DNA of 64,000 nucleotides from Lentisphaeria bacterium (GCA_900768505.1 CAAGED010000012.1:52710-116709), one strand, 5' to 3'. Counted from the first letter of the stretch, positions 33,567 to 42,680 are shown. Notes: a model not told the origin generated them from the sequence alone. A program made the numbers and translations.

Positions 33567-34823
33567 TTATTGCTCCTCCCAGAAAACCGAATTCCAACTC
33601 AAATTATCCGGCGCCACCCGGTAGTGTCTTATAACCCGGGTGTAAACCTCCCCTTCGTTATCCAAAACATCTTCCGCCTGCTGCTCCTCCCGGAGAAAAC
33701 TGCCGGACAAATCTCCTACCTTTCCCTCAAAAACCCGGCTTCTCCACCAGGAAGCAATTTCGTTCAGATGAGTGGCGACGGAGTTTTTCCAGAAAATGGT
33801 TTCGACAATAAGCATGGTTTTCAACGGGTTTTCAATCAGATGCGCCGCCAGTGGTTCCGCGGTAATAAACGGACACTGAAGATCCGGATCCCAGGGCGAC
33901 AACACGGCGAAATTTTCTCCGTCAAAAAAATATCCGCACTGAGAGGCGGTGGGGCGAAATTCTCCAGCTCGCACAGCGAAGTCATGCCGTCCGGCCAAAT
34001 TAGAACGGTCATCCAATGTGGAAAACTTGCGATTAACGGGCCAATATCCAGCCTTGGCCTCCAAGGTATATTCAAATTCATACGGTGAAATCAGCCGGTA
34101 TTTCTGCGTGACAATATGTGCCAAACTCTCCGCCCACCCGGTACGAGCCTCGCCCCGCACCCAAGCGGTAAATTCGGTAATTTTATTTTGATGCACCCGC
34201 CATATTCCAGTGTAAAGTCGACTGCTGCGCACTGAACCATCGGGATTGTAGCCCAGGAACTGCTCATCACAACGCTTTTCCAGTAGCTTGATCCCGCATT
34301 GCTGCGCCTGAAGCGTGACAATCCATTCTCCGCCCCGACGCCCGGCATCAATCCGGCGGCAAAAATAATTCTCGCCACCCCAGGTCAATGGATCGCCGAT
34401 ATCCGGAAAAAAAACTTCCGGATTTTCGCCGGAGAAACGGAATTGCGCCGTTTTAAGTTGTTCTCCGTCGGGAGAAATGGTGATTTTCTGATTTAGCAGC
34501 TCCTGCAAGGCGTTTCCGGCGGCGGGGATGCCGGTGATGTTCACCTCATAAATATGACGGCTGAGGGAATTTGCCGTCACCTGCCCGATGATATAGTTGT
34601 CATCCAGCGTGTATCCAATGGAATCCGCTGTGGGCAATTTAAAAGGGTCGCCGATTTGTCCGGCCCAGTTCAGCGCCTCGGCATGGAAATCCTGCCAATT
34701 TGCCGGAGTTGATTCACTGTCAACTGCGGGGGGGTCAAAAATCAACTGCCACTTGGCGCTTTTAGTCAAATCACCGGAATCCGAGAGGGTAAAATCAATA
34801 TTTCCCAGGTGCAAAAGACGCAT
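33567..34823 (-). CDS. Unknown 418-residue protein, first gene of phage-tail-like trio
   Basis: The ATG at 34823 (MRLLHLGNIDFTLS) is preceded by an ideal AAGGAG site, so the longer upstream reading is rejected. The product looks soluble and beta-rich with many Trp and Arg (WIVTLQAQQCGIKLLEKR and WWRSRVFEGKVGD). No family is recognised. Its position ahead of the fibre-like gene suggests a structural or baseplate-type role; this is inference only. Confidence 0.55.
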   Translation of the reverse strand: MRLLHLGNIDFTLSDSGDLTKSAKWQLIFDPPAVDSESTPANWQDFHAEALNWAGQIGDPFKLPTADSIGYTLDDNYIIGQVTANSLSRHIYEVNITGIPAAGNALQELLNQKITISPDGEQLKTAQFRFSGENPEVFFPDIGDPLTWGGENYFCRRIDAGRRGGEWIVTLQAQQCGIKLLEKRCDEQFLGYNPDGSVRSSRLYTGIWRVHQNKITEFTAWVRGEARTGWAESLAHIVTQKYRLISPYEFEYTLEAKAGYWPVNRKFSTLDDRSNLAGRHDFAVRAGEFRPTASQCGYFFDGENFAVLSPWDPDLQCPFITAEPLAAHLIENPLKTMLIVETIFWKNSVATHLNEIASWWRSRVFEGKVGDLSGSFLREEQQAEDVLDNEGEVYTRVIRHYRVAPDNLSWNSVFWEEQ

Positions 34824-34939
34824 AATAATCTCCTTGAAAATGTTTAAAAGGTTAATCGAAAACTTTTTGCAACGCCAAGAAAATGCCAAATGTCAACCGT
34901 TTGATGGTTAAAATAAGAGTAAATAAATGATGTCTTAGA

Positions 34940-34967
34940 TTGAAATTTACAAAAGCGGCGGTATATT
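34940..34967 (+). promoter_or_regulatory. serC promoter
   Basis: TTGAAA (34940-34945) and TATATT (34962-34967) with a 16-nt spacer lie 48 nt before the serC start. An AAGGAG ribosome site follows. Confidence 0.55.
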
Positions 34968-35015
34968 ATTAAAAACTTGAGTATTAAAATATCCAACTAT
35001 TAAGGAGTTTTACAG

Positions 35016-36098
35016 ATGGCTACATATAATTTCAGCGCAGGCCCGGCCATGTTGCCGCCGGAAGTCATGAAGATTGCTCAGGAAGAATTTTGCAATTACC
35101 GCAATTCTGGTAGCGGCATCATGGAATTGTCCCACCGCGGCGCTCTTTTTGACGAAGTTATCAAGCGCGCCGAGCAGAATGTTCGCGATATTCTTGGGGT
35201 CAGCGACGAGTATGCCGTATGTTTCGTTCAGGGCGGTGCAAGCATGCAGTTCGCCATGTTGGCCATGAATTTGCTCAAGGCCGATCAGACGGCCGATTAT
35301 GCTGACACCGGCGTATGGTCTGCCAAAGCGGCCAAAGAGGCCAAGCTTTTCGGTAAAGTAAATATGGTTTGCTCCAGCAAAGAGACCAAATACGACCACA
35401 TTCCGGCGTTTGACACATGGAATACCACCGACAATGCGGCATATTTGCACATCACCAGCAACAACACCGTTGCCGGCACCCAGTACCGCAGTTTCCCGCA
35501 GATGAAGCCGGGCGTAACTTTGATTGCCGATATGTCCAGCGATATTATGTCCCGTGAGTTTGACGTTAATCAGTTTGGTTTGATTTACGCCGGTGCCCAG
35601 AAGAATTTGGGTCCCAGCGGCGTGGCATTGGTAATCATCCGTAAGGATTTGCTTGAACGCACTCCGGAAACGGTTCCGACCATGTTGCGTTACGCCACCT
35701 ACGCCAACGAAGGCTCGCTCTACAACACTCCGCCGACCTACTCCATCTACATGTTGGCGTTGGTAACCGACTGGGTCAAGAATTTGGGCGGCATCAAGGC
35801 GATCGAAAAATTGAATAACGCCAAGGCGGCCAAACTTTACGCTTACTTGGATTCCAGCGACTTCTACCGCACCCCGGTACAAGTTGATAGCCGTTCACGG
35901 ATGAACGTGGTATGGCGTTTGCCCAGCGAGGAATTGGAAGCCCAATTCGTCAAAGAGGCCTCCAAGCTGGGCTTGACCGGTTTGAAGGGGCACCGTCTGG
36001 TTGGCGGTATCCGTGCCAGCATCTACAATGCGATGCCGATGGCCGGAGTCGACACTTTGATTGATTTCATGACCGAATTTGCCCGCAAAAACGGCTAA
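35016..36098 (+). CDS. serC: Phosphoserine aminotransferase
   Basis: The 360-residue product begins YNFSAGPAMLPPEVMK, the classic SerC opening, and has SGIMELSHRG, FVQGGASMQFAM and the PLP-lysine region IYAGAQKNLGPSGVALVII (Lys near 196). It converts 3-phosphohydroxypyruvate to phosphoserine in serine synthesis, and can also serve pyridoxine synthesis. Its length is typical. It has its own promoter, and codon use is biased toward frequent codons, suggesting strong expression. Confidence 0.96.
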   Translation: MATYNFSAGPAMLPPEVMKIAQEEFCNYRNSGSGIMELSHRGALFDEVIKRAEQNVRDILGVSDEYAVCFVQGGASMQFAMLAMNLLKADQTADYADTGVWSAKAAKEAKLFGKVNMVCSSKETKYDHIPAFDTWNTTDNAAYLHITSNNTVAGTQYRSFPQMKPGVTLIADMSSDIMSREFDVNQFGLIYAGAQKNLGPSGVALVIIRKDLLERTPETVPTMLRYATYANEGSLYNTPPTYSIYMLALVTDWVKNLGGIKAIEKLNNAKAAKLYAYLDSSDFYRTPVQVDSRSRMNVVWRLPSEELEAQFVKEASKLGLTGLKGHRLVGGIRASIYNAMPMAGVDTLIDFMTEFARKNG

Positions 36099-36114
36099 AT
36101 AAATTCAAAGATTT

Positions 36115-36258
36115 CGCCATACGGAGTCAGAGCCGGATGGCGGAATTATAAAAACAAGAGATTGCCGGTAACTTGGTGATGGCGAGGATGGAATATCCTT
36201 CCCATTTGCCGGATTGGAAACAATCCGGTGAATAACTGAGTCCGGCATCTTGTTTTTT
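36115..36258 (+). ncRNA. Candidate structured leader RNA upstream of purO (riboswitch-like, class unknown)
   Basis: The region between serC and purO folds extensively. CCGGATTG-GAAA-CAATCCGG (36209-36228) is a perfect GAAA-capped hairpin. GGAGTCAG (36123-36130) can pair with CTGAGTCC (36236-36243), with one mismatch. Alternatively AAAAACAAGA (36150-36159) pairs with TCTTGTTTTT (36248-36257), extended by GCCGG/CCGGC (36164-36168 with 36242-36246), and ends in a T run like a terminator. The two pairings share bases 36242-36243 and cannot form together, the usual logic of a switch. It could instead be a branched terminator of serC. Confidence 0.5.
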
Positions 36259-36327
36259 AGAGAAAACGAATTATTTTATAATTTATGTAAGAAGAAAATT
36301 TAAACTATTATTCAAAGGAAAAATGAT

Positions 36328-36963
36328 ATGTATTTAGGACGCATTGTGGCGATTGCCATGAATAAAGAGGGTAACGTTTCGGCACTCTACCGGGTAAGCT
36401 CCCGTTCATTTCCCAATCGCGAAACCGTGCGCAAGGACGACATTGTTTCAGTGATGCCCCGGGCTGGCTTTGAAGATGACCTGAAGAAGAATCCGTATAT
36501 CACCTACAACTGCGTCCGTTTTGCCGGCAGCTGGGCAGTAGTTTCCAACGGGGCTCAAACCGACCCGATTGCGGAAAAAATTGCCATGGGATACCCAGTG
36601 CGGGATGCCATGACAATTGGCTTACTGGCCATGGATTATGAAAAAGATTCCTACAACACACCGCGGATTGTGGCAGCGGTGGATTCCAAGAGCAATGTGG
36701 GGTATTTGGGGATTGTGCGCCACGATGCAGTGGCGGTTCGCCCCTTTGAATTAACGCCGGGCAAGTTGTTTTACCTCTCAACTTATGAGAAAAATTTCCC
36801 TTGTCAGCACAATTTCGACGGAAATTTTGATGCGGAAACCGCTGAAGCGGCCTGCCGTTATTCAATTGACGGCGGCGTATTTGCCGACTTTTCAAATCCG
36901 GTTACGGCGGCGGCAGTGCTGCTGAACGGAGAGAAATTTGAATTGGCAACCATGAACGCCTGA
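36328..36963 (+). CDS. purO: Archaeal-type IMP cyclohydrolase PurO
   Basis: The 211-residue product begins MYLGRIVAIAMNKEGN and has YRVSSRSFPNR, NPYITYNCVR, AVVSNGAQTDPIAEKI, LLAMDYEKDSYNTPRIVAAV and GYLGIVRHD, in the order remembered for archaeal PurO. It closes FAICAR to IMP, the last step of purine synthesis, done in most bacteria by the N-terminal half of PurH. Its presence suggests either an ancestral or transferred split pathway. An AAAGGAAAA ribosome site precedes the ATG, and the candidate leader RNA lies upstream. Confidence 0.88.
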   Translation: MYLGRIVAIAMNKEGNVSALYRVSSRSFPNRETVRKDDIVSVMPRAGFEDDLKKNPYITYNCVRFAGSWAVVSNGAQTDPIAEKIAMGYPVRDAMTIGLLAMDYEKDSYNTPRIVAAVDSKSNVGYLGIVRHDAVAVRPFELTPGKLFYLSTYEKNFPCQHNFDGNFDAETAEAACRYSIDGGVFADFSNPVTAAAVLLNGEKFELATMNA

Positions 36964-37017
36964 TAAACATTTAATTATCGCCAATGACCGTCGATTGAGT
37001 TTTTACTCAAAACAAGG

Positions 37018-37066
37018 TGCCGGGGAGAGAATATTTTCCAAAAAAATTTAATCTCCGGCAATTTTA
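37018..37066 (+). terminator. Probable terminator after purO
   Basis: TGCCGG-GG-AGA pairs with TCTCCGGCA across a long AT-rich loop (two G bulged) and is followed by ATTTTA. A smaller GAGT/ACTC hairpin lies just before. Confidence 0.5.
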
Positions 37067-37125
37067 GTGTCTAATTACAAGAATTAAAATTCTCATTTTC
37101 CAAAACAAATTCCGGAGCTAAAAAT

Positions 37126-39156
37126 ATGGAAGCACTGCTAAATCAATTGAATCCGCCGCAACAGCAGGCCGTTCGCACCATTGAAGGACCGGTATTGGTT
37201 TTAGCCGGTGCCGGAACCGGCAAGACCAGAGTAATCACCTACCGGATCGCCTACATGATTTCTCAGGGAATAAACCCCAGGAGCATTTTGGGCATGACCT
37301 TTACCAACAAGGCGGCCCGGGAGATGCGGGAGCGTCTGGCGGAATTGGTTCCAACTAAACAGGCGGAGCAGGTGACCTTGGGTACGTTCCACTCTTTCTG
37401 CGTCAAATTGCTGCGCCATGAAATAAAACTGCTCAACTTTTTGCCCAGCTTCACCATCGCCGACGAAACCGATATGCAGGGATTAATGAAGCAGGCCATG
37501 GCGGCCAAGGGTTTCACCAAAGATGACATCTCCATGACTGATGTGGCCTCCTACATCGGGAAACAAAAAAACCAGCTGATTTTCCCTCCAGAAAGCAAAA
37601 AACAGGCGGAAAACGATTATGTTTACGACATGGCGCAGATTTACGAAGAGTATCAAAATCTGCTGGAATTGCAGAACATGATTGATTTTGACGACATGCT
37701 GATGTTGAGTTACAAAATACTCACCCAATTTCCGGAGGTGCTGGAAAAATACCGGGCGCACTACCAGTATTTGCTAGTGGACGAGTACCAGGACACCAAC
37801 GATGCACAGTTTGAACTTATTCGCCTGCTTTCCGAACCTCGCTGCAATCTTTGCGTAGTCGGCGACGATGACCAGAGTATTTACGGCTGGCGTGGAGCCA
37901 ATGTGGGTAACATTCTGGATTTTCCAAATCGTTTTCCCGGAGCGGCGGAGATTCGTCTGGAGCAGAATTACCGTTCCACCAACAATATTCTTATGGCGGC
38001 CAACCGGGTGATTTCCCGCAATACCAACCGCTTCAACAAGAGTTTGTGGTCGAATGGCGGTGAAGGCGATAAAATTACGCTGGTTCGCACCAGCAATGCG
38101 GAGGAGGAGGCCGATATGATTGCCAATTACATTGCCGGCACTCATGGAGAAAACCCGGCGGTAAAATACTCCTCTTTTGCTATTCTCTACCGTTCCAACC
38201 ATCTCTCCCGGCAGTTGGAACAAAGTCTGCGCAGTGCCGGAGTTCCCTACCGGTTAGTGGGGGGGCAGGAGTTTTTCAAACGCAAAGAGATCAAAGATGC
38301 CGCCGCATATTTGAAATTATTGGCCAATCCGCGGGATGATCAGAGCTTATTGCGAATATTGCCGATACCGCCCCGGGGGCTGGCGGAAAAGGCGGTAAAT
38401 TTAATGAAAGAACGCAAGTTTGCCAGCCGCGCCCCAATGTGCGAAATTCTCAGCGACGAAGAATTTCATAAAACACTTGGCACACGCGGCGCCACTTCAG
38501 CCCGAGAGTTAACCGGTTGCATGACCCACTACCGCAAAGTATTTGAAGAGGCGGGAGAATTAGCCTGCAAGGTACGCAATTTTTTGAAGGACGTGGGATA
38601 CTTGGACGGCTTGCAAAAAATCTACAAGGATTTGGACGACTCGCTGAAACGCCGTGAGAACGTGGATGAATTTATCAACGCCATCGCCCAATTCGAAAAG
38701 AAAAATTCCAAACCGGTCACATTGGGTGACTTTTTGGAGAGTTTTGCACTGCTGGAGGAGAACGACCGTACCGAGGATAAAAGTCAAGATGGTGATGCCG
38801 TGACCTTGAGTACAATTCATGCGGCCAAAGGGTTGGAATACCCAACCGTATTCCTGCCGGCACTGGAACGGGATATTTTTCCGCATGAACGCGCCATCAT
38901 GGAGGGATCCACTGACGAGGAACTGCGCCTTTTTTATGTAGCCATCACCCGTGCCAAGAAGCAACTTTTCATAACTTACAGCCGCTACCGGATGCAGCGG
39001 GGGCGGGAGAGTCAGCAGTCGCCATCGCCATTTCTGCGTTTGTTGCCGGAGGAGTTAATTGAGGTAACACCGGCGGAAAATTTGATGAAAAAACTTAGTG
39101 CCGGTGATCTGAAAAACGCCTTCGAAAATATTTTTTCCATCTTGAACCGCAAATAA
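37126..39156 (+). CDS. pcrA: UvrD/PcrA/Rep-family DNA helicase
   Basis: The 676-residue product has Walker A GAGTGKTRVITYR (from about 28), GMTFTNKAAREMRERL, TLGTFHSFCVKLLR, LLVDEYQDTNDAQ, VVGDDDQSIYGWRGA, LEQNYRST and the late motifs LSTIHAAKGLEYPTVFLPAL and LFYVAITRAKKQL. This is a superfamily 1A 3'-5' helicase used in repair and replication restart. The Rep/PcrA/UvrD choice is not certain; the short C-terminus is closer to Rep. Confidence 0.92.
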   Translation: MEALLNQLNPPQQQAVRTIEGPVLVLAGAGTGKTRVITYRIAYMISQGINPRSILGMTFTNKAAREMRERLAELVPTKQAEQVTLGTFHSFCVKLLRHEIKLLNFLPSFTIADETDMQGLMKQAMAAKGFTKDDISMTDVASYIGKQKNQLIFPPESKKQAENDYVYDMAQIYEEYQNLLELQNMIDFDDMLMLSYKILTQFPEVLEKYRAHYQYLLVDEYQDTNDAQFELIRLLSEPRCNLCVVGDDDQSIYGWRGANVGNILDFPNRFPGAAEIRLEQNYRSTNNILMAANRVISRNTNRFNKSLWSNGGEGDKITLVRTSNAEEEADMIANYIAGTHGENPAVKYSSFAILYRSNHLSRQLEQSLRSAGVPYRLVGGQEFFKRKEIKDAAAYLKLLANPRDDQSLLRILPIPPRGLAEKAVNLMKERKFASRAPMCEILSDEEFHKTLGTRGATSARELTGCMTHYRKVFEEAGELACKVRNFLKDVGYLDGLQKIYKDLDDSLKRRENVDEFINAIAQFEKKNSKPVTLGDFLESFALLEENDRTEDKSQDGDAVTLSTIHAAKGLEYPTVFLPALERDIFPHERAIMEGSTDEELRLFYVAITRAKKQLFITYSRYRMQRGRESQQSPSPFLRLLPEELIEVTPAENLMKKLSAGDLKNAFENIFSILNRK

Positions 39157-39547
39157 TTAGTCAAATTGCTTATGCAAAAGTCGTTTTTTTGTTCAGATAA
39201 GGCGGAAGATGTCATCTGTAGAGATGAGATCAAGGTTGAAAGCAACTAAATGTCCCACCAAGCGATTGTTTTTTTAAAATTTCCTGACAAACTGCCGAGA
39301 AAAATGGACAAAAACTTTGGGCAAATTATTAGTTTGAGTAAAAATCATGCTGACAGGGGAAATTGGCAAAAAAACTTAGTCAAATTATAAGTTTGAGTAA
39401 AATCACGCTGACGGGGGAAAATGGGCAAAAAAAAACACCTGGGTCAAATTCTGAATTTGATGCGGCGAAAAAACAATGAAAATATAAAAAATTCAGTAAG
39501 CATAAAAATCCCGGAAGTTCTCCGAAAAAAACTTTATGCTTACCATA
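39157..39547. other. Gene-free stretch between helicase gene and unknown gene
   Basis: No ORF with a credible start is seen. The stretch is A-rich and contains the three palindromic repeat units described separately. Confidence 0.5.
39322..39458. repeat. Three spaced palindromes in imperfect tandem repeats
   Basis: CAAATTATTAGTTTG (39322), CAAATTATAAGTTTG (39381) and CAAATTCTGAATTTG (39444) recur at 59 and 63 nt spacing. The first two are each followed by a similar tail (GAGTAAAA-ATCA-GCTGAC-GGGGAAA-TGG-CAAAAAAA). The third is the most perfect palindrome. Confidence 0.7.
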
Positions 39548-40108
39548 TCATAATCTGAACTGGAGTTGCTTAATACACAAAAGACGGCCGGAAGCAGCGA
39601 TATTCTTGCAAAAATCAACTGCTCCGTAGCCATATTTGCGCGCAGGATCCAGAATATAACTCAATTTCATAGTACGCTTTGCACCCCAAACGGCACTGCA
39701 AATTGTAATGTGCTGCAAATACTCCACCACGGCGGTCGAAACCGTCAAAGAAATGTTTTCGGAATATCTGCCCGCGTCAAGCCACCCGAAAATTTTGCCG
39801 TCACTCAAAATACCGCTGATTGCGAAATGCAAATTACTGCACTCAAAATCAAGCAGCAATGAACTGAATGAGGTTATATCCAAGGGCCTCGTGGCTGAGA
39901 AATAAAATGTGGATACATCTTCGCTGAAAGAAAAAATTTCATCATTCAAGATTGCCCGTTCGGCAACCGTCAAATCAAAATCATCCCCAATTAGGAGCTT
40001 TTCACAAGTTGCGGCAAAATCCAAGTCATCCGCTCCGGCGTCAGTCAGGCTAACCGATGCCGGAACGATTTCTGAATCAGAATATTTGACTTGTTTTATG
40101 CTTAACAC
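39548..40108 (-). CDS. Unknown 186-residue protein
   Basis: It starts at a GTG (40108), two codons after an in-frame stop, with a weak GGGAA site. The sequence is rich in Ser, Asp and Leu, with no signal peptide or membrane segment (LTVAERAILNDEIFSFSEDV and AVWGAKRTMKLSYILDPARKYG). It ends with several Cys-containing strands. I do not recognise a family. It follows the 84-residue gene by 57 nt on the same strand and may be in an operon with it. Confidence 0.5.
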   Translation of the reverse strand: MLSIKQVKYSDSEIVPASVSLTDAGADDLDFAATCEKLLIGDDFDLTVAERAILNDEIFSFSEDVSTFYFSATRPLDITSFSSLLLDFECSNLHFAISGILSDGKIFGWLDAGRYSENISLTVSTAVVEYLQHITICSAVWGAKRTMKLSYILDPARKYGYGAVDFCKNIAASGRLLCIKQLQFRL

Positions 40109-40165
40109 TTGCTAAATTCCCAACTTGGAAAAGATCTTAATTATGCTGATAACACTAAGAAGTTA

Positions 40166-40420
40166 TTACTTGGTAGCCTTGGCAGCATTTTCGTTTTTCT
40201 GGAGTACACCGGCTTCCAAGAGCTTGTCAATGAGCTGCTGCATGGAATTGAAGGCACCCAAAAAACCCTGGGGCGGCATAATAATGCGCTCGTTGACAAC
40301 CGGAGTCGGAGCACTGCCGTCTTCGTTCGGCTGGAGGGTTACGAAATCAAAACGAACCATCGCGCCTGCAAAGTGAATCTGACCAATACCGTCTGCGTAA
40401 ATTTCTTTCTTGTCTGCCAT
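40166..40420 (-). CDS. Small conserved-looking protein, DUF3467-like
   Basis: The 84-residue product (MADKKEIYADGIGQIHFAG) has FDFVTLQP and then RIIMPPQGFLGAFNSMQQLIDKL. This resembles the layout of DUF3467 proteins, which have a strand with FxLDF, a P, then R-V-MSP and a helix. Similarity is judged by eye only. A GGAAAGG ribosome site is well placed. The role is unknown. Confidence 0.55.
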   Translation of the reverse strand: MADKKEIYADGIGQIHFAGAMVRFDFVTLQPNEDGSAPTPVVNERIIMPPQGFLGAFNSMQQLIDKLLEAGVLQKNENAAKATK

Positions 40421-40773
40421 TTTAGAAGACCTTTCCTTTAAGTGTTTTTAGTCGGTCAACCCGATGCTCCAATATTTTTCAGGAGCAGCCTGAGGGGGTT
40501 AAACCAGTTGTTGTTTCTACCTTGCACGTTGTGCTTTTATAAGCTAATCAACGTCTCAATATTGGCTAACTTAACACTTCAAAATCAAAATTCAACCCCG
40601 TCAAATACAAAAATTCACTTTTTTTCATTTTTTTTTACGCATTACTTTTTTTTCATATGAATTACCGGCTTTTTGCCTCAATTTATCACTTGTTTAGTCA
40701 AGTTAATGTGTTATTGTTATACCACAAGTTCTTTTCCGACTGTTTTGTAAATATTTTCATTCAGGAGCGATAT

Positions 40774-41733
40774 ATGAGCAAAATTCAGCACAACTACGAC
40801 TTCGACCCCACTCACGGCTTCACTCTGGAACAATTGCTGCAAGTTGCCGCACCGCCGGAACCGGACGATTTCGCCGATTTCTGGCAACAGGTCTACGAAC
40901 AATCCCTTGCCGGCAGTAAAAATTATCAGATCCGTGAAATCTGGAGCCGTCTGCCGGAGGTGAAGCTTTTTGAAGTCCGTTTCTTAAGCCTTGATGAAAA
41001 AATAATCACAATGTGGCTCAGCCGACCGAAAGTATCTTACGGCGCAATTGTTTACGGTCAGGGCTACGGCAACGGCGTGTGGCCGATTCAGGACGAATAT
41101 TTCACCGTCTGCACCGTCGCCTCCCGCGGTTTGGGGCCGTCAACCCAGCTGGAAATCCCTTGGGAGGTCCGTCAACACGTCGTCCACGGCATTCAATCCA
41201 GGGATACCTACGTCTGGCGCGGAGTAATCGGCGACCACTTCGCCGCCACCACCTTGCTACTGCGGATTTTTCCAGACTGCATTGAGAATTTAAACTACCG
41301 CGGCGGCAGTATGGGCGGCGCGATCGGAGTTATGACACTGGCCTGGGACAAACGCTTCCAATCCGGCGCCATCGACATTCCCACCTTCGGCAACCACCCG
41401 CTGCGAGTCACCCTCAAATGTATTGGTTCCGGCGCCGGAATCAGCGAGTATTACGCCCGTCACCCGGAGTGTTTGGCGGTATTGCAATATTTTGACGCCG
41501 CCATCGCTGCGAAATATGTCAATATGCCAATAATTTGTTCTCCCGCCAAATTCGACCCGATGGTTCCTCCGGCAGGACAATTTGCCATTGCCAATTCGCT
41601 GCCTGAGGCGTCGAGGCAGATTTTCATCACAGAAGCCGGACACTTCAACTACCCGGCGGATTACGAAATGCGAGTGAAAATTGACCAGGCGATTCATAAA
41701 TTGTTTCAATATCCGGAGGAACTGAATTATTGA
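40774..41733 (+). CDS. Acetylxylan esterase (AXE1/CE7)-like alpha/beta hydrolase
   Basis: The ATG at 40774, with CAGGAG 7 nt upstream, is preferred over a start 39 codons earlier. The 319-residue product carries nucleophile Ser179 in GGSMGGA, then Asp261 in KFDPMVPPAGQF and His290 in EAGHF, matching the triad positions of the CE7/AXE1 family. The early DDFADFWQQVYEQS is also typical. No signal peptide is present, so it likely acts in the cytoplasm on small acetylated sugars. The 353-bp stretch before it contains no gene, only a GCTCC/GGAGC hairpin. Confidence 0.82.
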   Translation: MSKIQHNYDFDPTHGFTLEQLLQVAAPPEPDDFADFWQQVYEQSLAGSKNYQIREIWSRLPEVKLFEVRFLSLDEKIITMWLSRPKVSYGAIVYGQGYGNGVWPIQDEYFTVCTVASRGLGPSTQLEIPWEVRQHVVHGIQSRDTYVWRGVIGDHFAATTLLLRIFPDCIENLNYRGGSMGGAIGVMTLAWDKRFQSGAIDIPTFGNHPLRVTLKCIGSGAGISEYYARHPECLAVLQYFDAAIAAKYVNMPIICSPAKFDPMVPPAGQFAIANSLPEASRQIFITEAGHFNYPADYEMRVKIDQAIHKLFQYPEELNY

Positions 41734-41773
41734 GGTAAAAATCATATTATTTGTCAATTATAATCCTTAAAAA

Positions 41774-41802
41774 TTGGAATTTTTATTTTTCCGGTGTATA
41801 TA
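41774..41802 (+). promoter_or_regulatory. uppP promoter
   Basis: TTGGAA (41774-41779) and TATATA (41797-41802) with a 17-nt spacer, 62 nt before the gene. Confidence 0.45.
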
Positions 41803-41864
41803 TAATAGGTTGGTTTTCATCGAAATTATAAAAACATCTATCTTTTAAGGATTTCAGACGTATC

Positions 41865-42680
41865 ATGGATTTGCTCTACATCAAAGCGATTATTTTGGGT
41901 ATTGTTCAAGGAGTAACCGAATTTCTGCCCATCAGCAGTACCGGCCACCTGATTATTGTTGAAAAATTAATCAATGTCGCCTCCTCCGACAATTTCATCC
42001 AAATGTTTGATGTAGTTGTGCAACTGGGTTCGATTTTTGCCGTAGTGGTCTACTTCTGGCATCAATTACTGCCCAAGGCCATGTTTACCGACGTCACGGT
42101 ACGCAAAACCACACTGGATATTTGGTTTAAAACCCTTGCAGGTGTCATCCCGGCCGTTATTATCGGCGCACTGCTGAACGACTGGATGGAGGAGCATCTT
42201 TTTAATCCGGCGGTGGTGGCCGGAGCACTGATCGTCGGAGGCATATTGCTCTTTTTCTTCGACCGGGAACGGGGTGGCGCAAAAATGGCAACCATTGCTG
42301 AATTAACCTACCCCAAGGCGATCGCCATTGGTTTTATCCAATGTCTGGCCATGATTCCGGGGACATCCCGCTCCGCCTCCACCATCATTGGCGGTTTGAG
42401 TCTGAGGGCATCCCGCACCATGGCGGCTGAATACTCATTTTTCCTGGCGATTCCAACCATGTTCGGCGCCTCCGCTTACAAGATCATGAAGCACGGATTA
42501 AAACTCTCACAAACCGAGTGGATTGCCGTTTTGATCGGTTCGGCAGTATCGTTTTTTGTCGCCTGGGGAGTAATTGCATTTTTCATGTCTTATATCCGCA
42601 AGCATAATTTCCGCCTTTTCGCCTGGTATCGAATCGCCTTGGGAGTTGTGGTGCTGGCATACTTCTACATTATTAAATAA
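41865..42680 (+). CDS. uppP: Undecaprenyl-diphosphatase UppP (BacA)
   Basis: The 271-residue polytopic protein has the two family signatures, GIVQGVTEFLPISSTGH near the N-terminus and IPGTSRSASTIIGGL in the middle. It removes a phosphate from undecaprenyl diphosphate to recycle the lipid carrier for peptidoglycan and surface glycans, and overexpression of relatives gives bacitracin resistance. About seven membrane segments are visible and the length is standard. Confidence 0.95.
   Translation: MDLLYIKAIILGIVQGVTEFLPISSTGHLIIVEKLINVASSDNFIQMFDVVVQLGSIFAVVVYFWHQLLPKAMFTDVTVRKTTLDIWFKTLAGVIPAVIIGALLNDWMEEHLFNPAVVAGALIVGGILLFFFDRERGGAKMATIAELTYPKAIAIGFIQCLAMIPGTSRSASTIIGGLSLRASRTMAAEYSFFLAIPTMFGASAYKIMKHGLKLSQTEWIAVLIGSAVSFFVAWGVIAFFMSYIRKHNFRLFAWYRIALGVVVLAYFYIIK

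Noticed and set aside
35010..35882. Minus-strand ORF of 290 codons inside serC
   Set aside because: Antisense shadow of serC; its length comes from the codon bias of serC.
36150..36258. Cobalamin riboswitch upstream of purO
   Set aside because: The 3' phrase GAGTCCGG looks similar, but the core box GCCACTG and the expected length are missing.
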